Assembly (NCBI GenBank): GCA_963575745.1 | Contig: CAUYUJ010017773.1 | Coordinates: forward strand, 62,001 to 126,000 | Length of the DNA stretch: 64,000 nucleotides | DNA from: Prorocentrum cordatum | Lineage: Eukaryota > Sar > Dinophyceae > Prorocentrales > Prorocentraceae | Direction: 5' to 3' | Shown: positions 51,531 to 63,600 of the stretch, piece by piece | Position numbering within the stretch: the first letter of the stretch is position 1 | How the letters are laid out: each line of letters opens with the position of its first letter | Translations under genes and position numbers: made by a program | Notes under the pieces: model-generated | The model's input: only the letters and a program-made list of their open reading frames with translations | Told to the model about the DNA's origin: nothing | Database searches by the model: none

Positions 51531-54500
51531 TCAGGCAAACGCTGGAGTGAAGCTGCTGCGCTCTACATGGCCCCCAATCATATAATCATCCGAGGGGGCC
51601 ACGCGGCTGAGCGCAGTATATCCGGCAGCTGGCCTCGGCCATCCATCTAAGTATATGGTGATATGCGCAAACTCATCGCCCTGGACCTTATCTATCGTGC
51701 TAGCGTATCCTAAACGAATTGGAAAATATACCGCATTATTCTTCTCGCGATCAGTCCAACGGAAAATAGCGAGGCGGTGCCCCGTCTTTGTCTTCACGCG
51801 CAGGACGCCTTCGGCCTCGTGGTAGTTCTCGATCACGCATAACATACCATTCACGAAATCATCCTCTTTGCGAACGTTCTTCGTGAGGTAAATCTGCATG
51901 CCCTTGTACACCGGCACAGCGCTCGGCAGGGGGCGGCGATCGGTGCGGAACTGCCCATGCTCGTAGTTCTCTGGGTTCAGTTCCACGTCGCCCGGAAGGA
52001 CTGCCAGCGGGGACTTGCGACCATACAGAGCCTCCACTGCAGCTTCGTTCACCGCATTCGCGCCCTTCCTGGTACACGTGACGACGGTCGTCTCCGGGTG
52101 CGCCTCGTAGAGCTTCTTCAGATCCGTCGGCGTTGGATCGCCCATCTTCCAAGCTTTGTGCCCGCGACAGATCTTCGCCAACGTCTCCTTCGACGGCTTC
52201 GCCGTGCGGATCTCGTCGAGGATCTCCTGAAAGCGCTCCTCCTTGCATCTCCACGCATCGTGCAGCTTCACGTGATAGCACGCTGGCCGCGACCAGGCGG
52301 CGCTCTCCCACGCGCGCGTCTCCCCGACGCCAGGAAGCTGATACTTGTCGCCCAGGAACACGAGCGCCGGGACCTTCTCTGCGACGCTCCACAACTTAAC
52401 CATGCGCTCAAACTGCGGACAGTCCAGGAGCGACACCTCATCCACGACGACCAGGTCGTACATGGTCATCAGCGGCAAGGACTCCGCGACCGGCTCGTTC
52501 AGCTTCAACGCTGCGTGACACGTAGCCACCTCCACGCCGTGCATGTCGGTGAGCGCGCCCCGCATGCGGCTCGCGAGCTGTGCCGTCGGGAGCGCGAAGA
52601 GCACTCGGGCGCCATTGTCCTGGGCACGCCTGATGCAAGCCTTCACCACGGTGGTCTTCCCCGTGCCTGGTTTGCCGAGGCAGATAATGGGTTCCCCCTT
52701 CTGCCCTGCCTCCTCGCGCGCCTCGTCCGCGTCCTCCCAATCATCCGAGTGGTTCGCCCTGAGCGCACGGTCGACGCTCTCGTTGATCGCGGACTCGAAC
52801 TGGAGCTGCTGCTGGTTGAACCTCACGTCCGCCGCTCCCTCCGCGTCGTCTCGCGGACGTCTGCGATTCCCATCCGCGGCCGCCTCCGCCTCCGCCGCAG
52901 CGCTCTCGTCGCTCTTGTCAAGAACACCCGCCAAATACATATCGATGAGCTTCCTTTGCCCCACGACCATGCTCAGAACGTCCTCGCTGAACTTCGTCGA
53001 CTTCGCGGACGCCTTCATGTAGTCCACGAGAAGCTTGTCGTTGGTGAACAGGTCGCGATGCTCTGCGGCGACGCGACTTCGGTCCGAGCACAGCCGCAGC
53101 GCCGACGCCAGGTAGCGATACTTCCCGGGGACACGCTGTTCTATGTCTTCGAATACTAACTCGTCCAGCGAACGGAACGGCACGTTCATGGCAGCCCACT
53201 GGCCGTAGTAGCGGTCATTCAGCTCGTACACGGTCTCGACGCTGACGACTTTCTCGCCCTGCATGCGGTGCGCCCGCGCGAACTGTTCCAACTCGGGGAA
53301 ATCCACCTCGTCGTCGCTCTTCTCCAGCCTATACCTCGCGGCGAGATACTCCACGAATGTCATCGGCGCCTCCTCGCTGTTCGGCTCGTTCTTGAACGCG
53401 GCGCGGAGGCTGCGCCAATAAGCGTCGAGCGTCAGCGGCTCCTCCCCGTCGTCCATGGTCTTCCGATACCTTTGGTAGAGCGCCCTCATGAGCTCCTGCT
53501 TGTGCTTGCGAACCAGCCAACCCGCGATGTTCCCGTCGTCGTTGGTCTTGCGCAACCACTCCAGCAGAGCCATTCCGTCGTGGCGCCACGCGCACTCGGC
53601 GCACTTCTGTACCCACTCCGGCACCACTGACATGCCCGCGTAGGGCGCCGACACGGTGCGGAACCCGCCACTGGCCGTAGAGATGTCGTACTGCCGGAAC
53701 TGGGCGCCGCACAGCTGCAGAATCATCTCCGGCTCGTACGGGTGATACTCGAAGCACACGCGGCGCGCCACGCTGTCCGCGGAGGCGCTGTCGCTCATCC
53801 ACTCGTCGTAGCTGCTGTCGGAGAATTTGGCTACGTACTTGGAGACATACTGCAGGAGCATGGCCTCGCCGTCGCTCTTCAGCCAATCCTGGTGGCATGG
53901 TTGCCCGTCCATGACGTCAGCGCAAAAGGCTCGCATGCCCGCGTCGTGGTCGTCCTCCGTGTGCTTCAGCTCCAGAATGCCATCGCTGTTGTGCACCCCT
54001 GACGGCCCGTGGTAGATCGGCCACTTGCTCTCTCCGCCGCCGCGCCTGTCCATCTGCGAGCCGTCCACGTAGCCCTTGAGGTGGTCTGGGAAGTCGTCGG
54101 GCTTCGTCGCAAACAGGTGATGCTCGAACCCCATGTTCGCCATCGCCTCGTCGTCTGCGAAGAACAACACGTGCAAGTGCGGCCGCCCGGACCCGTCGTA
54201 GCGCTTCGTCCCCTCCTTGCGGCTCCCGTCTTGGAACTCCAAGCGCGTGAAGGACTGCACGCGCACCTGCTTCCCATCTGAGTCTTTCGCCGAGAACACG
54301 TGCTTCGTCCACGACTTACTCTCCTGATCCATGGGCTGCTGGTTGTTCCCCGCGAGGAGGCCACGGACAATCTCCATGAGCACGTGAGCGATGTGCAGCG
54401 TCTCTCCCACGGGCAGATACATGCGGGTCCTCAGAGACTTCTCCATCTCATCCCGCAACCAGTCGTGGTACCTGAACCCTGGCTCCCACGGCGCAATGGT

Positions 54501-56791
54501 GAAGAACAGCTTGGGGAAGCCGATCTGGCGGACAAGGTCCACGAGCCCGTTGTGAACCTCCTTCCAGTACAGAGGTGAGAAGGCATGGCCCTTCATGAGC
54601 ACTCGCATGGGGACGTTGTCCAGACCCAGGTTCTTCTTCCCGCCGAGCGTGGCCCACATATTCAAGTCGTAGACGAACTGCAACAATTCGAAATTGGACC
54701 CGTACCCCAGGAGTGGTGATAAGCATTTCGTGATGAAGGACCGCTTGACGCTCGTGCGCTCGCTCATCTCCTGGTCGCCGCTGCCCTCGTCTTCGTCGGA
54801 GTCGTCACTGCGGTAGCCGTACTCCGGCTTCTTCTTCGCCTCCTGCGCCTGTCGTCTGTCTTCGCGACGCACATCCGACCACTGCTCATTAGTCTCCGTC
54901 ATCTCCGTGCACCAGTACAGGTGTGGCCACAGCGCGCACTCCACCCCGACCTCCTGCAAGAAGTGATACGGCCGCTTGCGCTTCCTATCAGGGGCATCTT
55001 CGCCGTTCTTGCGGAGGAACTTCTCATGCATGTCGTAGAAGTACTTGTACGAGGACTCCTCGCATGACAGCAGGTACTCCAGCGCCCTCTTCGCCCTGCG
55101 GCGCATCTCCTTGTCCTCGATCTCCTTGATCTTGTCACGCACATGCCAGCGAGAGAAATAAAAGGTGATCATCTTCACCTTCTTCCGATACCCGTTCGGC
55201 CGCCCGAACTTGTCGGTGGACCGCGTCTCGGGGCCGACATCAATCTCAATGGGCCTCAGCGCCTCGACGGCCTCGTCGGAGAGCCCCCGCAGCTTCTTCG
55301 GCACCTGCTCCGGCAGCGGCACGAACATCTTGCGGGAGGCGTTGCACCGACGGCAAGCGCTCTTCGAGATCTCCTCGCTGGCGTCCCGGAACATGTCGAC
55401 CTCGTGCATCGGGCGCGGCTGCAGGACGCTGCACTCCTTGCACATCCCCCAGGAGCCGCGCAGAGCCCAGGTCTCCAAACCCTTGGAGAGATCGCTGAAG
55501 CTCGCTGTCTCCAGCGGCGGGTCCAACTCCTCTCGCTTGGGGATCTCGTCGGCGCGCCCGCGGACTCTCCTCTCGGCCTTGTCCTTGAAGAACGAGTTCT
55601 CCACCTTCTTGTGGTTCTCCAGGGTGAGTCTCCGGAACTTCTTCCGCGCCTCCTTGTCGTCCGCTGGATTCTGCATCTGCAGAGCGCGCCTCTTGAGCTT
55701 CTCTGGCCAATCGGTCTTCCCGCTGCGCCTCCGGGCTCTCTGAGCGCGGGCCGCCTGCTGATTCTGGCGAACCGTCTTCTTCCGCATCTGCGCCACGTAG
55801 TCGTATCCGAACACCTCCTTCAGGATACTCTCAGCTCGAGAGAACACGGCCTCGTCCTTCTCGCGGAACGCCTCTAGCTGCCTCAGCAAGCCATTGCGAT
55901 ACGCACCCTGCATGCCCCGCAACCTTTGCGGATCGCACAAGCTGCAAAGGTACTTGTCCGCCTTCGCAACCAGCGCTGGCTGCCCTGGATTCACCGTGCT
56001 GAACGGGCAAGCGTGCTCTCCCGCTCCGCGGCAGCAATGGTGTGGAGTTACAAGAACTTTGTAATCATGCACGTCAGGTGCCTGCGGAGCCTCCCGAGCG
56101 CCTTCGCATGGAGAGCCGCGCTCGCCTGCTTGAACTTGTTCAGGTCGGCCATGACGTGCTTCTTCTTCATGGGGTTCTGCGCCGCCTCCTTCATGCGCGC
56201 AGGCGTGCAGAACACGCAGTGACCGCCCGCGGCAAGGGCACGCTCGCCGGGCTCCGCCCTGGAGAAAGCGCACACGCCGCAGTCGCCTTTGCCCTTGAGC
56301 TTGCGCCCCATGGCGCGCCCGAGAACGTACCCCTCGCACAAGCGCTTGCCTTGGCGCTCCACGGCAGGCAGCGCCGGCGGCGGCGGCTCCGCTGCGTCCA
56401 GCGCGCCGCCAGGCGCCTCCTCGGCAAGCTCCATGACGACGTCGCCCTGGTCATCCACCGGATCCTGCGCTGGCGCCGCGGCCTGCTGGTTCTTCGCGAC
56501 GATCTCCTTGGCACGGGAGATGAGCTCGTCTCCGCCCTCGCACATGGCCACCCTCTCCACGGCGATATCGTAGATGCCCGCGTCGAGCTTCTGAAGATTC
56601 GCCAGGCTGTGAGACGCCAGCTTGGACAGCCGCTGCGTCTTGCAAATTGTCTGCATGCGCACTGGCGATCACCACTGGCATTGCCCGTTGTACTTCGCCT
56701 GCGCGTGCTTGCCGGCGTCCCACGGGCTGAAGCAGCACTCCATGATGGCGCCGCCCCCCATGACGAACCCCTCGCAGCGACGCGGCCCCAT
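51531..56791 (-). CDS. Helitron RepHel protein: HUH nuclease fused to Pif1/RecD-type helicase
   Basis: Expected role: nick, strand transfer and unwinding in rolling-circle transposition. Numbering is from the Met at 56339, though true homology starts near residue 93. In order: CxxC zinc-binding sites (YLCSLCDPQR 130-139; GMCKEC 298-303 with ACRRC 328-332); a Helitron-like N-terminal region; the HUH motif GRPHLHVLFF (718-727); the Rep tyrosine motif QYVSKYVAKF (830-839; Tyr831, Tyr835); Walker A GKPGTGKTT (1222-1230); Walker B DLVVVDEVS (1295-1303); GDKYQLPGVGE (1330-1340); ASTIDKVQGDEF (1546-1557); GYTALSRV (1573-1580). All catalytic motifs sit in one open frame. The 5' part lies in another frame (56791 to about 56060), is interrupted by TGA at 56669-56671 where the sister copy has a Cys codon, and stops at 56048-56050; an indel or intron near 56060 would join it. 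Confidence 0.85.
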
Positions 56792-57475
56792 GGTGAGACT
56801 GCGCGACAAGTACCAATGTCAAGAAACTGCACAGACTGATGGCGGCGGGTGCGCCTGCCAGACAATCGGGGAGCGTTGCAGACCTCTCCCGAGCCCAAAT
56901 GGCAACGGCGGCGTGCCAGAGAACCTGCTCCAGCATTTCTATGCGTCTTCCCGCGATGCATCGCCGCTGCATCGAGAGCCCCCTCCGGAGCGCAACCAGC
57001 ATTCCACCATCTACCGCGAGCCATTGAGGCGCATCGCCAATGCATCGTGCATCTGGAAGAGGCCGCTGCCTGCTGCGCCTTTCAGGAAAGTGAGCGCCGC
57101 GACTCCAATACAAACGTTCCGACGCTGTCCTTCCATGAGGGATTGCACCACATGCCTCCACCGCGACATGCTGGAACGCATCGCCAATGCATCGCGCGCC
57201 CAAAGCTTGCAAATTGCATCCGCGCTCTCCTGCATTCGCTCACAGACGTTCGAACAACGGGGATAATCCTGCATGCCCGACGCCTGCCGTTCGAAACTGC
57301 ACCGCCCATGCATCTCTCCATCCATTTGAAACACTCCCTGCTCCGAATGACTACTGCAGCACATCGCCAAAACATATGTCTCTACTCTCCTCTGCGAAAG
57401 ATATGTTCGAAAATGTCTCCTGGGCCTGTGCGCGAGCAACTCGTCCCTGGCAACGCATGTTAATTTCAACAGTGT

Positions 57476-57504
57476 GCGAGGGGGAGCCAGACCCTCCCCC
57501 TCGC
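57476..57504 (+). other. Hairpin variant in the Helitron leader, copy 2
   Basis: Same arms (GCGAGGGGGAG / CTCCCCCTCGC) and loop as 48552-48580. Confidence 0.85.
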
Positions 57505-57636
57505 CCTCCCCCTTCCAACCTGCGAACGCGTGCGCGTGCCATGCCATAAAACGCACTCTCCAACACTGCCCGTGCGTCGCCTCTCCTTTCCCGAGTCTGT
57601 GAATGGCCACAGCTGTGTGCAACTTCTCTTGCTCAC

Positions 57637-60600
57637 AGCGCTGACGAGCGCCCGAGGCGCGCCTGGCGTGGGCGGCGGCCGCAGCGGGCGCAAAGGCTAC
57701 AGCGAAGGCGCCGACTGTGGCGTCCTTCAAATATAGCTCGGAGATAGCGCTCACGAGCGCCCGAGGCACGCCTGGCGTGGGCCGCGGCCGCAGCGAGCGC
57801 AAAGGCTACAGCGAAGGCGCCGATTGTGGCGTCCTTCAAAGATAGCTCGGAGATAGCGCTCACGAGCGCCCGGGGCACGCCTGGCGCGGGCGGCGGCCGC
57901 AGCGGGCGCAAAGGCTACAGCGAAGGCGCCGACTGTGGCGTCCTTCAGAAATAGCTCGGAGATGGCGCTGACGAGCGCCCGAGGCACGCCTGGCGTGGGT
58001 TGCGGCCGCAGCGGAGGCAAAGGCTACACCGAAGGCGCCGACTGTAGCGTCCTTCAAAGATAGCTCGGAGATAGCGCTCACGAGCGCCCGAGGCACGCCT
58101 GGCGTGGACCGCGGCCGCAGCGGCCGCAAAGGCTACAGCGAAGGCGCCGAAGGTGGCGTCCTTCAAAGATAGCTCGGATATAGCGCTGACGAGCGCCCGA
58201 GACACGCCCGGCGTCGTGGGCCGCGGCCGCAGCGGGCGCAAAAGCTACAGCGAAGGCGCCGCCTGTGGCGTCCTTCAAAGATAGCTCGGAGATAGCGCTG
58301 ACGAGCGCCCGAGGCACGCCTGGCGTGGGCGGCGGCCGCAGCGGGCGCAAAGGCTACAGCGAAGGCGCCGACTGTGGCGTCCTTCAAAGATAGCTCGGAG
58401 ATAGCGCTCACGAGCGCCCGAGGCACGCCTGGCGTGGGCCGCGGCCGCAGCAAGCGCAAAGGCTACAGCGAAGGCGCCGACTGTGGCGTCCTTCAAAGAT
58501 AGCTCGGAGATAGCGCTCACGAGCGCCCGAGGCACGCCTGGCGTGGGCGGCGGCCGCAGCGGGCGCAAAGGCTACAGCGAAGGCGCCGACTGTGGCGTCC
58601 TTCAAAGATAGCTCGGAGATAGCGCTCACGAGCGCCCGAGGCACGCCTGGCGTGGGCGGCGGCCGCAGCGGGCGCAAAGGCTACAGCGAAGGCGCCGACT
58701 GTGGCGTCCTTCAAAGATAGCTCGGAGATAGCGCTCACGAGCGCCCGAGGCACGCCTGGCGTGGGCCGCGGCCACAGCGGGCGCAAAGGCTACAGCGAAG
58801 CGCCGACTGTGGCGTCCTTCAAAGATAGCTCGGAGATAGCGCTCACGAGCGCCCGAGGCACGCCTGGCGTGGGCGCGGCGGCCGCAGCGGGCGCAAAGGC
58901 CTACAGCGAAGGCGCCGACTGTGGCGTCCCCTTCACAGATATGCTCGTAGGTAGCGCTGCACGAGCTCCCGAGGCATCGCCTGGCGCGGACCGCGGCGCA
59001 GCAAGCGCAAAGGCTACAGCGGAAGAGCCGCCGCCTGTGTCGGGTCCTTCAGATAGCTCGGAGATGACGCTCACGAGCGCCCAGCACGCCTGGCGTGGCG
59101 GCGGCCGCAGCGGGCGCAAATGCTACAGCGAAGGCGCCGACGGTGGCGCCCTTCAAAGAAATGGCTCGAGATGGCGCTGACGAGGCGGAGCTAGCGGGCA
59201 CAGGCGTGGTTGCGCCGCAGCGGGCGCAAAAGGCTACGCGAAGGCGCCGACTGTGGCGTCCTTCAAAGAATAGCTCGGAGGTAGCGCTCCGCGAGCGGCC
59301 CGAGGCACCCTGGCGTGGGCATCACCACACGGGCGCAAATGCTACAGCGACATCGCCGACTGTGGCGTCCTTCAAAGATAGCTCGGAGATAGCGCTGACG
59401 AGCGCCCGACGCACGCCTGGCGTGGGCGGCGGCCGCAGCGGGCGCAAAGGCTACAGCGAAGGCGCCGACTGTGGCGTCCTTCAAAGATAGCTCGGAGATA
59501 GCGCTCACGAGCGCCCGAGGCACGCCTGGCGTGGGCCGCGGCCGCAACGAGCGCCCGAGGCACGCCTGGCGTGGGTTGCGGCCGCAGCGAACGCAAAAGG
59601 CTACAGCGAAGGCGCCGACTGTGGCGTCCTTCAAAGATGGCTCGGAGATAGCGCTCACGAGCGCCCGAGGCACGCCTGGCGTGGGCGGCGGCCGCAGCGG
59701 CCGCAAAGGCTACAGCGAAGGCGCCGACTGTGGCGTCCTTCAAAGATAGCTCGGAACTAGCGCTCACGAGCGCCCGCGGCACGCCTGGCGCGGGCGGCGG
59801 CCGCAGCGGGCGCAAAGGCTACAGCGAAGGCGCCGACTGTGGCGCCCTTCAAAGATAGCTCGGAGATAGCGCTCACGAGCGCCCGAGGCACGCCTGGCGT
59901 GGGCGGCGGCCGCAGCGGGCGCCAAGGCTACAGCGAAGGCGCCGACTGTGGCGTCCTTCAAAGATAGCTCGGAGATAGCGCTCACGAGCGCCCGGGGCAC
60001 GCCTGGCGTGGGCCGCGGCCGCAGCGGGCGCAAAGGCTACAGCGAAGGCGCCGACGGTGGCGTCCTTCAAAGATAGCTCGGAGATAGCGCTCACGACCGC
60101 CCGAGGCACGCCTGGCGTGGGCGGCGGCCGCAGCGGGCGCAAAGGCTAAAGCGAAGGCGCCGACGGTGGCGTCCTTCAAAAATAGCTCGGAGATAGCGCT
60201 CACGAGCGCCCGAGGCACGCCTGGCGTGGGCGGCGGCCGCAGCGGGCGCAAAGGCTACAGCGAAGGCGCCGACTGTGGCGCTCTTCAAAGATAGCTCGGA
60301 GATAGCGCCCACGAGCGCCCGCGGCACGCCTGGTCGCCGGGCCGCGGCCGCAGCGGTGCGCCAAGGGCTACCGGGAACCCGACAGCACCTGCAAAGCGGA
60401 AGGCGCCGACTGTGGCGTCCTTCAAAGATAGCTCGGAGATAGCGCTCACGAGCGCCCGAGGCACGCCCGGCATGGGCGGCGGCCGCAGCGAGCGCAAAGG
60501 CTACAGCGAGGGCGCCGACTGTGGCGTCCTTCAAAGATAGCTCGGAGATAGCGCTCACGAGCGCCCGAGGCACGCCTGGCGTGGGCAGCGGCCGCAGCGG

Positions 60601-63600
60601 GCGCAAAGGCTACAGCGAATGCGCCGACTGTGGCGTCCTTCAAAGATAGCTCGGAGATAGCGCTCACGAGCGCCCGAGGCACGCCCGGCGTGGGTTGCGG
60701 CCGCAGCGGGCGCAAAGGCTACACCGAAGGCGCCGACGGTGGCGTCCTTCAGAAATAGCTCGGAGATAGCGCTCACGAGCGCCCGAGGCACGCCTGGCGT
60801 GGGCCGCGGCCGCAGCGGGCGCTAAGGCTACAGCGAAGGCGCCGACTGTGGCGTCCTTCAAAGATAGCTCGGAGATAGCGCTCACGAGCGCCCGAGGCAC
60901 GCCTGGCGTGGGCGGCGGCCGAAGCGGCCGCAAAGGCTACAGCGAAGGCGCCGACTGTGGCGCCCTTCAAAGATAGCTCGGAGATAGCGCTCACGAGCGC
61001 CCGCGGCACGCCTGGCGTGGGCGGCGGCCACAGCGGCCGCAAAGCTACAGCGAAGGCGCCGACTGTGGCGTCCTTCAGAGATAGCTCGGAGATAGCGCTC
61101 ACGAGCGCCCGAGGCACGCCTGGCGTGGGCGGCGGCCGCAGCGGGCGCAAAGGCTACAGCGAAGGCGCCAACTGTGGCGTCCTTCAAAGATAGCTCGGAG
61201 ATAGCGCTCACGAGCGCCCGAGGCACGCCTGGCGTGGGCCGCGGCCGCAGCGGGCGCAAAGGCTACAGCGAAGGCGCCGACTGTGGCGTCCTTCAAAGGT
61301 AGCTCGGAGATAGCGCTCACGAGCGCCCGAGGCGCGCCTGGCGTGGGCCGCGGCCGCAGCGGGCGCAAAGGCTACAGCGAAAGCGCCTGTGGCGTCCTTC
61401 AAAGATAGCTCGGAGATAGCGCTCACGAGCGCCCGAGGCACGCCTGGCGTGGGTTGCGGCAGCAGCGGGCGCAAAGGCTACAGCGAAGGCGCCGACTGTG
61501 GCGTCCTTCAAAGATAGCTTGGAGATAGGGCTCACGAGCGCCCGAGGCACGCCTGGCGCGGGCCGCGGCCGCAGCGGGCGCAAAGGCTACAGCGAAGGCG
61601 CCGACTGTGGCGTCCTTCAAAGATAGCTCGGACATAGCGCTCACGAGCGCCCGAGGCACGCCTGGCGTGGGCGGCGGCCGCAGCGGGCGCAAAGGCTACA
61701 GCGAAGGCGCCGACTGTGGCGTCCTTCAAAGATAGCTCTGAGATAGCGCGCACGAGCGCCCGAGGCACGCCAGGCGTGGGTCGGCGGCCCGCAGGCGGGC
61801 GCAAAAGGCTACAGCGATAGGCGGCCGACTTTCCGATCTTCCAAAGATAGCTCGGAGATAGCGCTCACGAAGAAAAAAAAAAAAAAAAGCGCCCGAGGCA
61901 CGCCTGGCGCGGGCCGCGGCCGCATCGGGCGCAAAGGCTACAGCGAAGGCGCCGACTGTGGCGTCCTTCAAAGATATCTCGGAGATAGCGCTGACGAGCG
62001 CCCGAGGCACGCCTGGCGTGGGCCGCGGCCGCAGCTGGCGCAAAGGCTACAGCGAAGGCGCCGACTGTGGCGTCCTTCAAAGATAGCTCCGAGATAGCGC
62101 TCACGAGCGCCCGAGGCACGCCTGGCGTGGGCCGCGGCCGCATCGAGCGCAAAGGCTAACGAGCGCTCCCGAGCGCTCAAGGCCCCTGGCGTGGGCGGCG
62201 GCCGCAGCGGGCGCAAAGGCTACGCCGAAGGCGCCGACTGTGGCGTCCTTCAAAGATAGCTCGGAGATAGCGCTCACGAGCGCCCGAGGCACGCCTGGCG
62301 TGGGCGGCGGCCGCAGCGGCCGCAAAGGCTACAGCGAAGGCGCCGACAGTGGCGTCCTTCAAAGATAGCTCGGAGATAGCGCTCACGAGCGCCCGAGGCA
62401 CGCCCGGCGTGGGCGGCGGCCGCAGCGGCCGCAAGGCTACAGCGGAGGCGCCGACTGTGGCGTCCTTCAGAGATAGCTCTGAGATAGCGCTCACGAGCGC
62501 CCGAGGCACGCCTGGCGTGGGCGGCGGCCGCAGCGGGCGCAAAGGCTACAGCGAAGGCGCCGACGGTGGCGTCCTTCAAAGATAGCTCGGAGATAGCGCT
62601 CACGAGCGCCCGAGGCACGCCTGGCGTGGGCGGCGGCCGCAGCGGGCGCAAAGGCTACAGCGAAGGCGCCGACTGTGGCGTCCTGCAAAGATAGCTCGGA
62701 GATAGCGCTCACGAGCGCCCGAGGCACGCCCGGCGTGGGCGGCGGCCGCAGCGGGCGCAAAGGCTACAGCGAAGGCGCCGACGATGGCGTCCTTCAAAAA
62801 ATCTCGGAGATAGCGCTGACGAGCGTCCGAGGCACGCCTGGCGTGGGTTGCGGCCGCAGCGGGCGCAAAGGCTACAGCGAAGGCGCCGACGGTGGCGTCC
62901 TTCAAAGATAGCTCGGAGATTTGTATAGAGCGGCTCACGAAGCGCCCGAGGCAACGGCCTGGCGTGGTCCGGGCATGTGCCGGCAGCGGACGCAAAGGCT
63001 AACAGCGAAAGCGCCGACTTGTGCGTCCTTCAAGGATAGCTCGGAGATATTAGCGCTCACGAAGCGCCCGAGGCAAACGCCTTGCGTTGGTTGCTGCCGC
63101 AGCGGGCGCAAAGGCTACATAACAGCGAAGGAAGGCGCCGACGGTGCCGTCCTTCAAAAATTAGCTCGGAGATAGCGCTCACGAGCGCCCGAGGCACGCC
63201 TGGCGTGGGCGGCGGCCGCAGGCGGCCGCAAAGCTAATCCAGCGAAAGGCAGGGGGGGGGGGGCCCGACTGTGCGTCCCTTCAAGAATATCTTCGAGATA
63301 GCGCTCAGCGAGCGCCCGAGGCACGCCTGCGTGGGCCGCGGCCGCAGCGGGCGCAAAAGCTAGCGAAGGCGCCGACTGTGGCGCCCTTCAAAGATAGCTT
63401 GGAAATAACGCTCACGAGCGCCCGAGGCACGCCTGGCGCGGGCGGCGGCCCCAGCGAGCGCAAAGGCTACAGCGAAGGCGCCGACTGTTGCGTCCTTCAA
63501 AGATTGCTCGGAGATAGCGCTCACGAGCGCCCGAGGCACGCCTGGCGTGGGTTGCGGCCGCAGCGGGCGCAAAGGCTACACCGAAGCCGCCGACTGTGGC

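Larger units (their letters stand above)
51531..57636 (-). mobile_element. Helitron-like rolling-circle transposon
   Basis: Defined by its Rep-helicase gene and by the 5' leader shared with the truncated copy at 47328-48709. The 5' boundary is placed at about 57636, where the copies diverge and satellite begins. The 3' boundary is not resolved. The leader (56800-57630) carries repeated CATCGCCAATGCATC boxes (57024, 57180, 57362) and the hairpin at 57476-57504. Confidence 0.8.
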
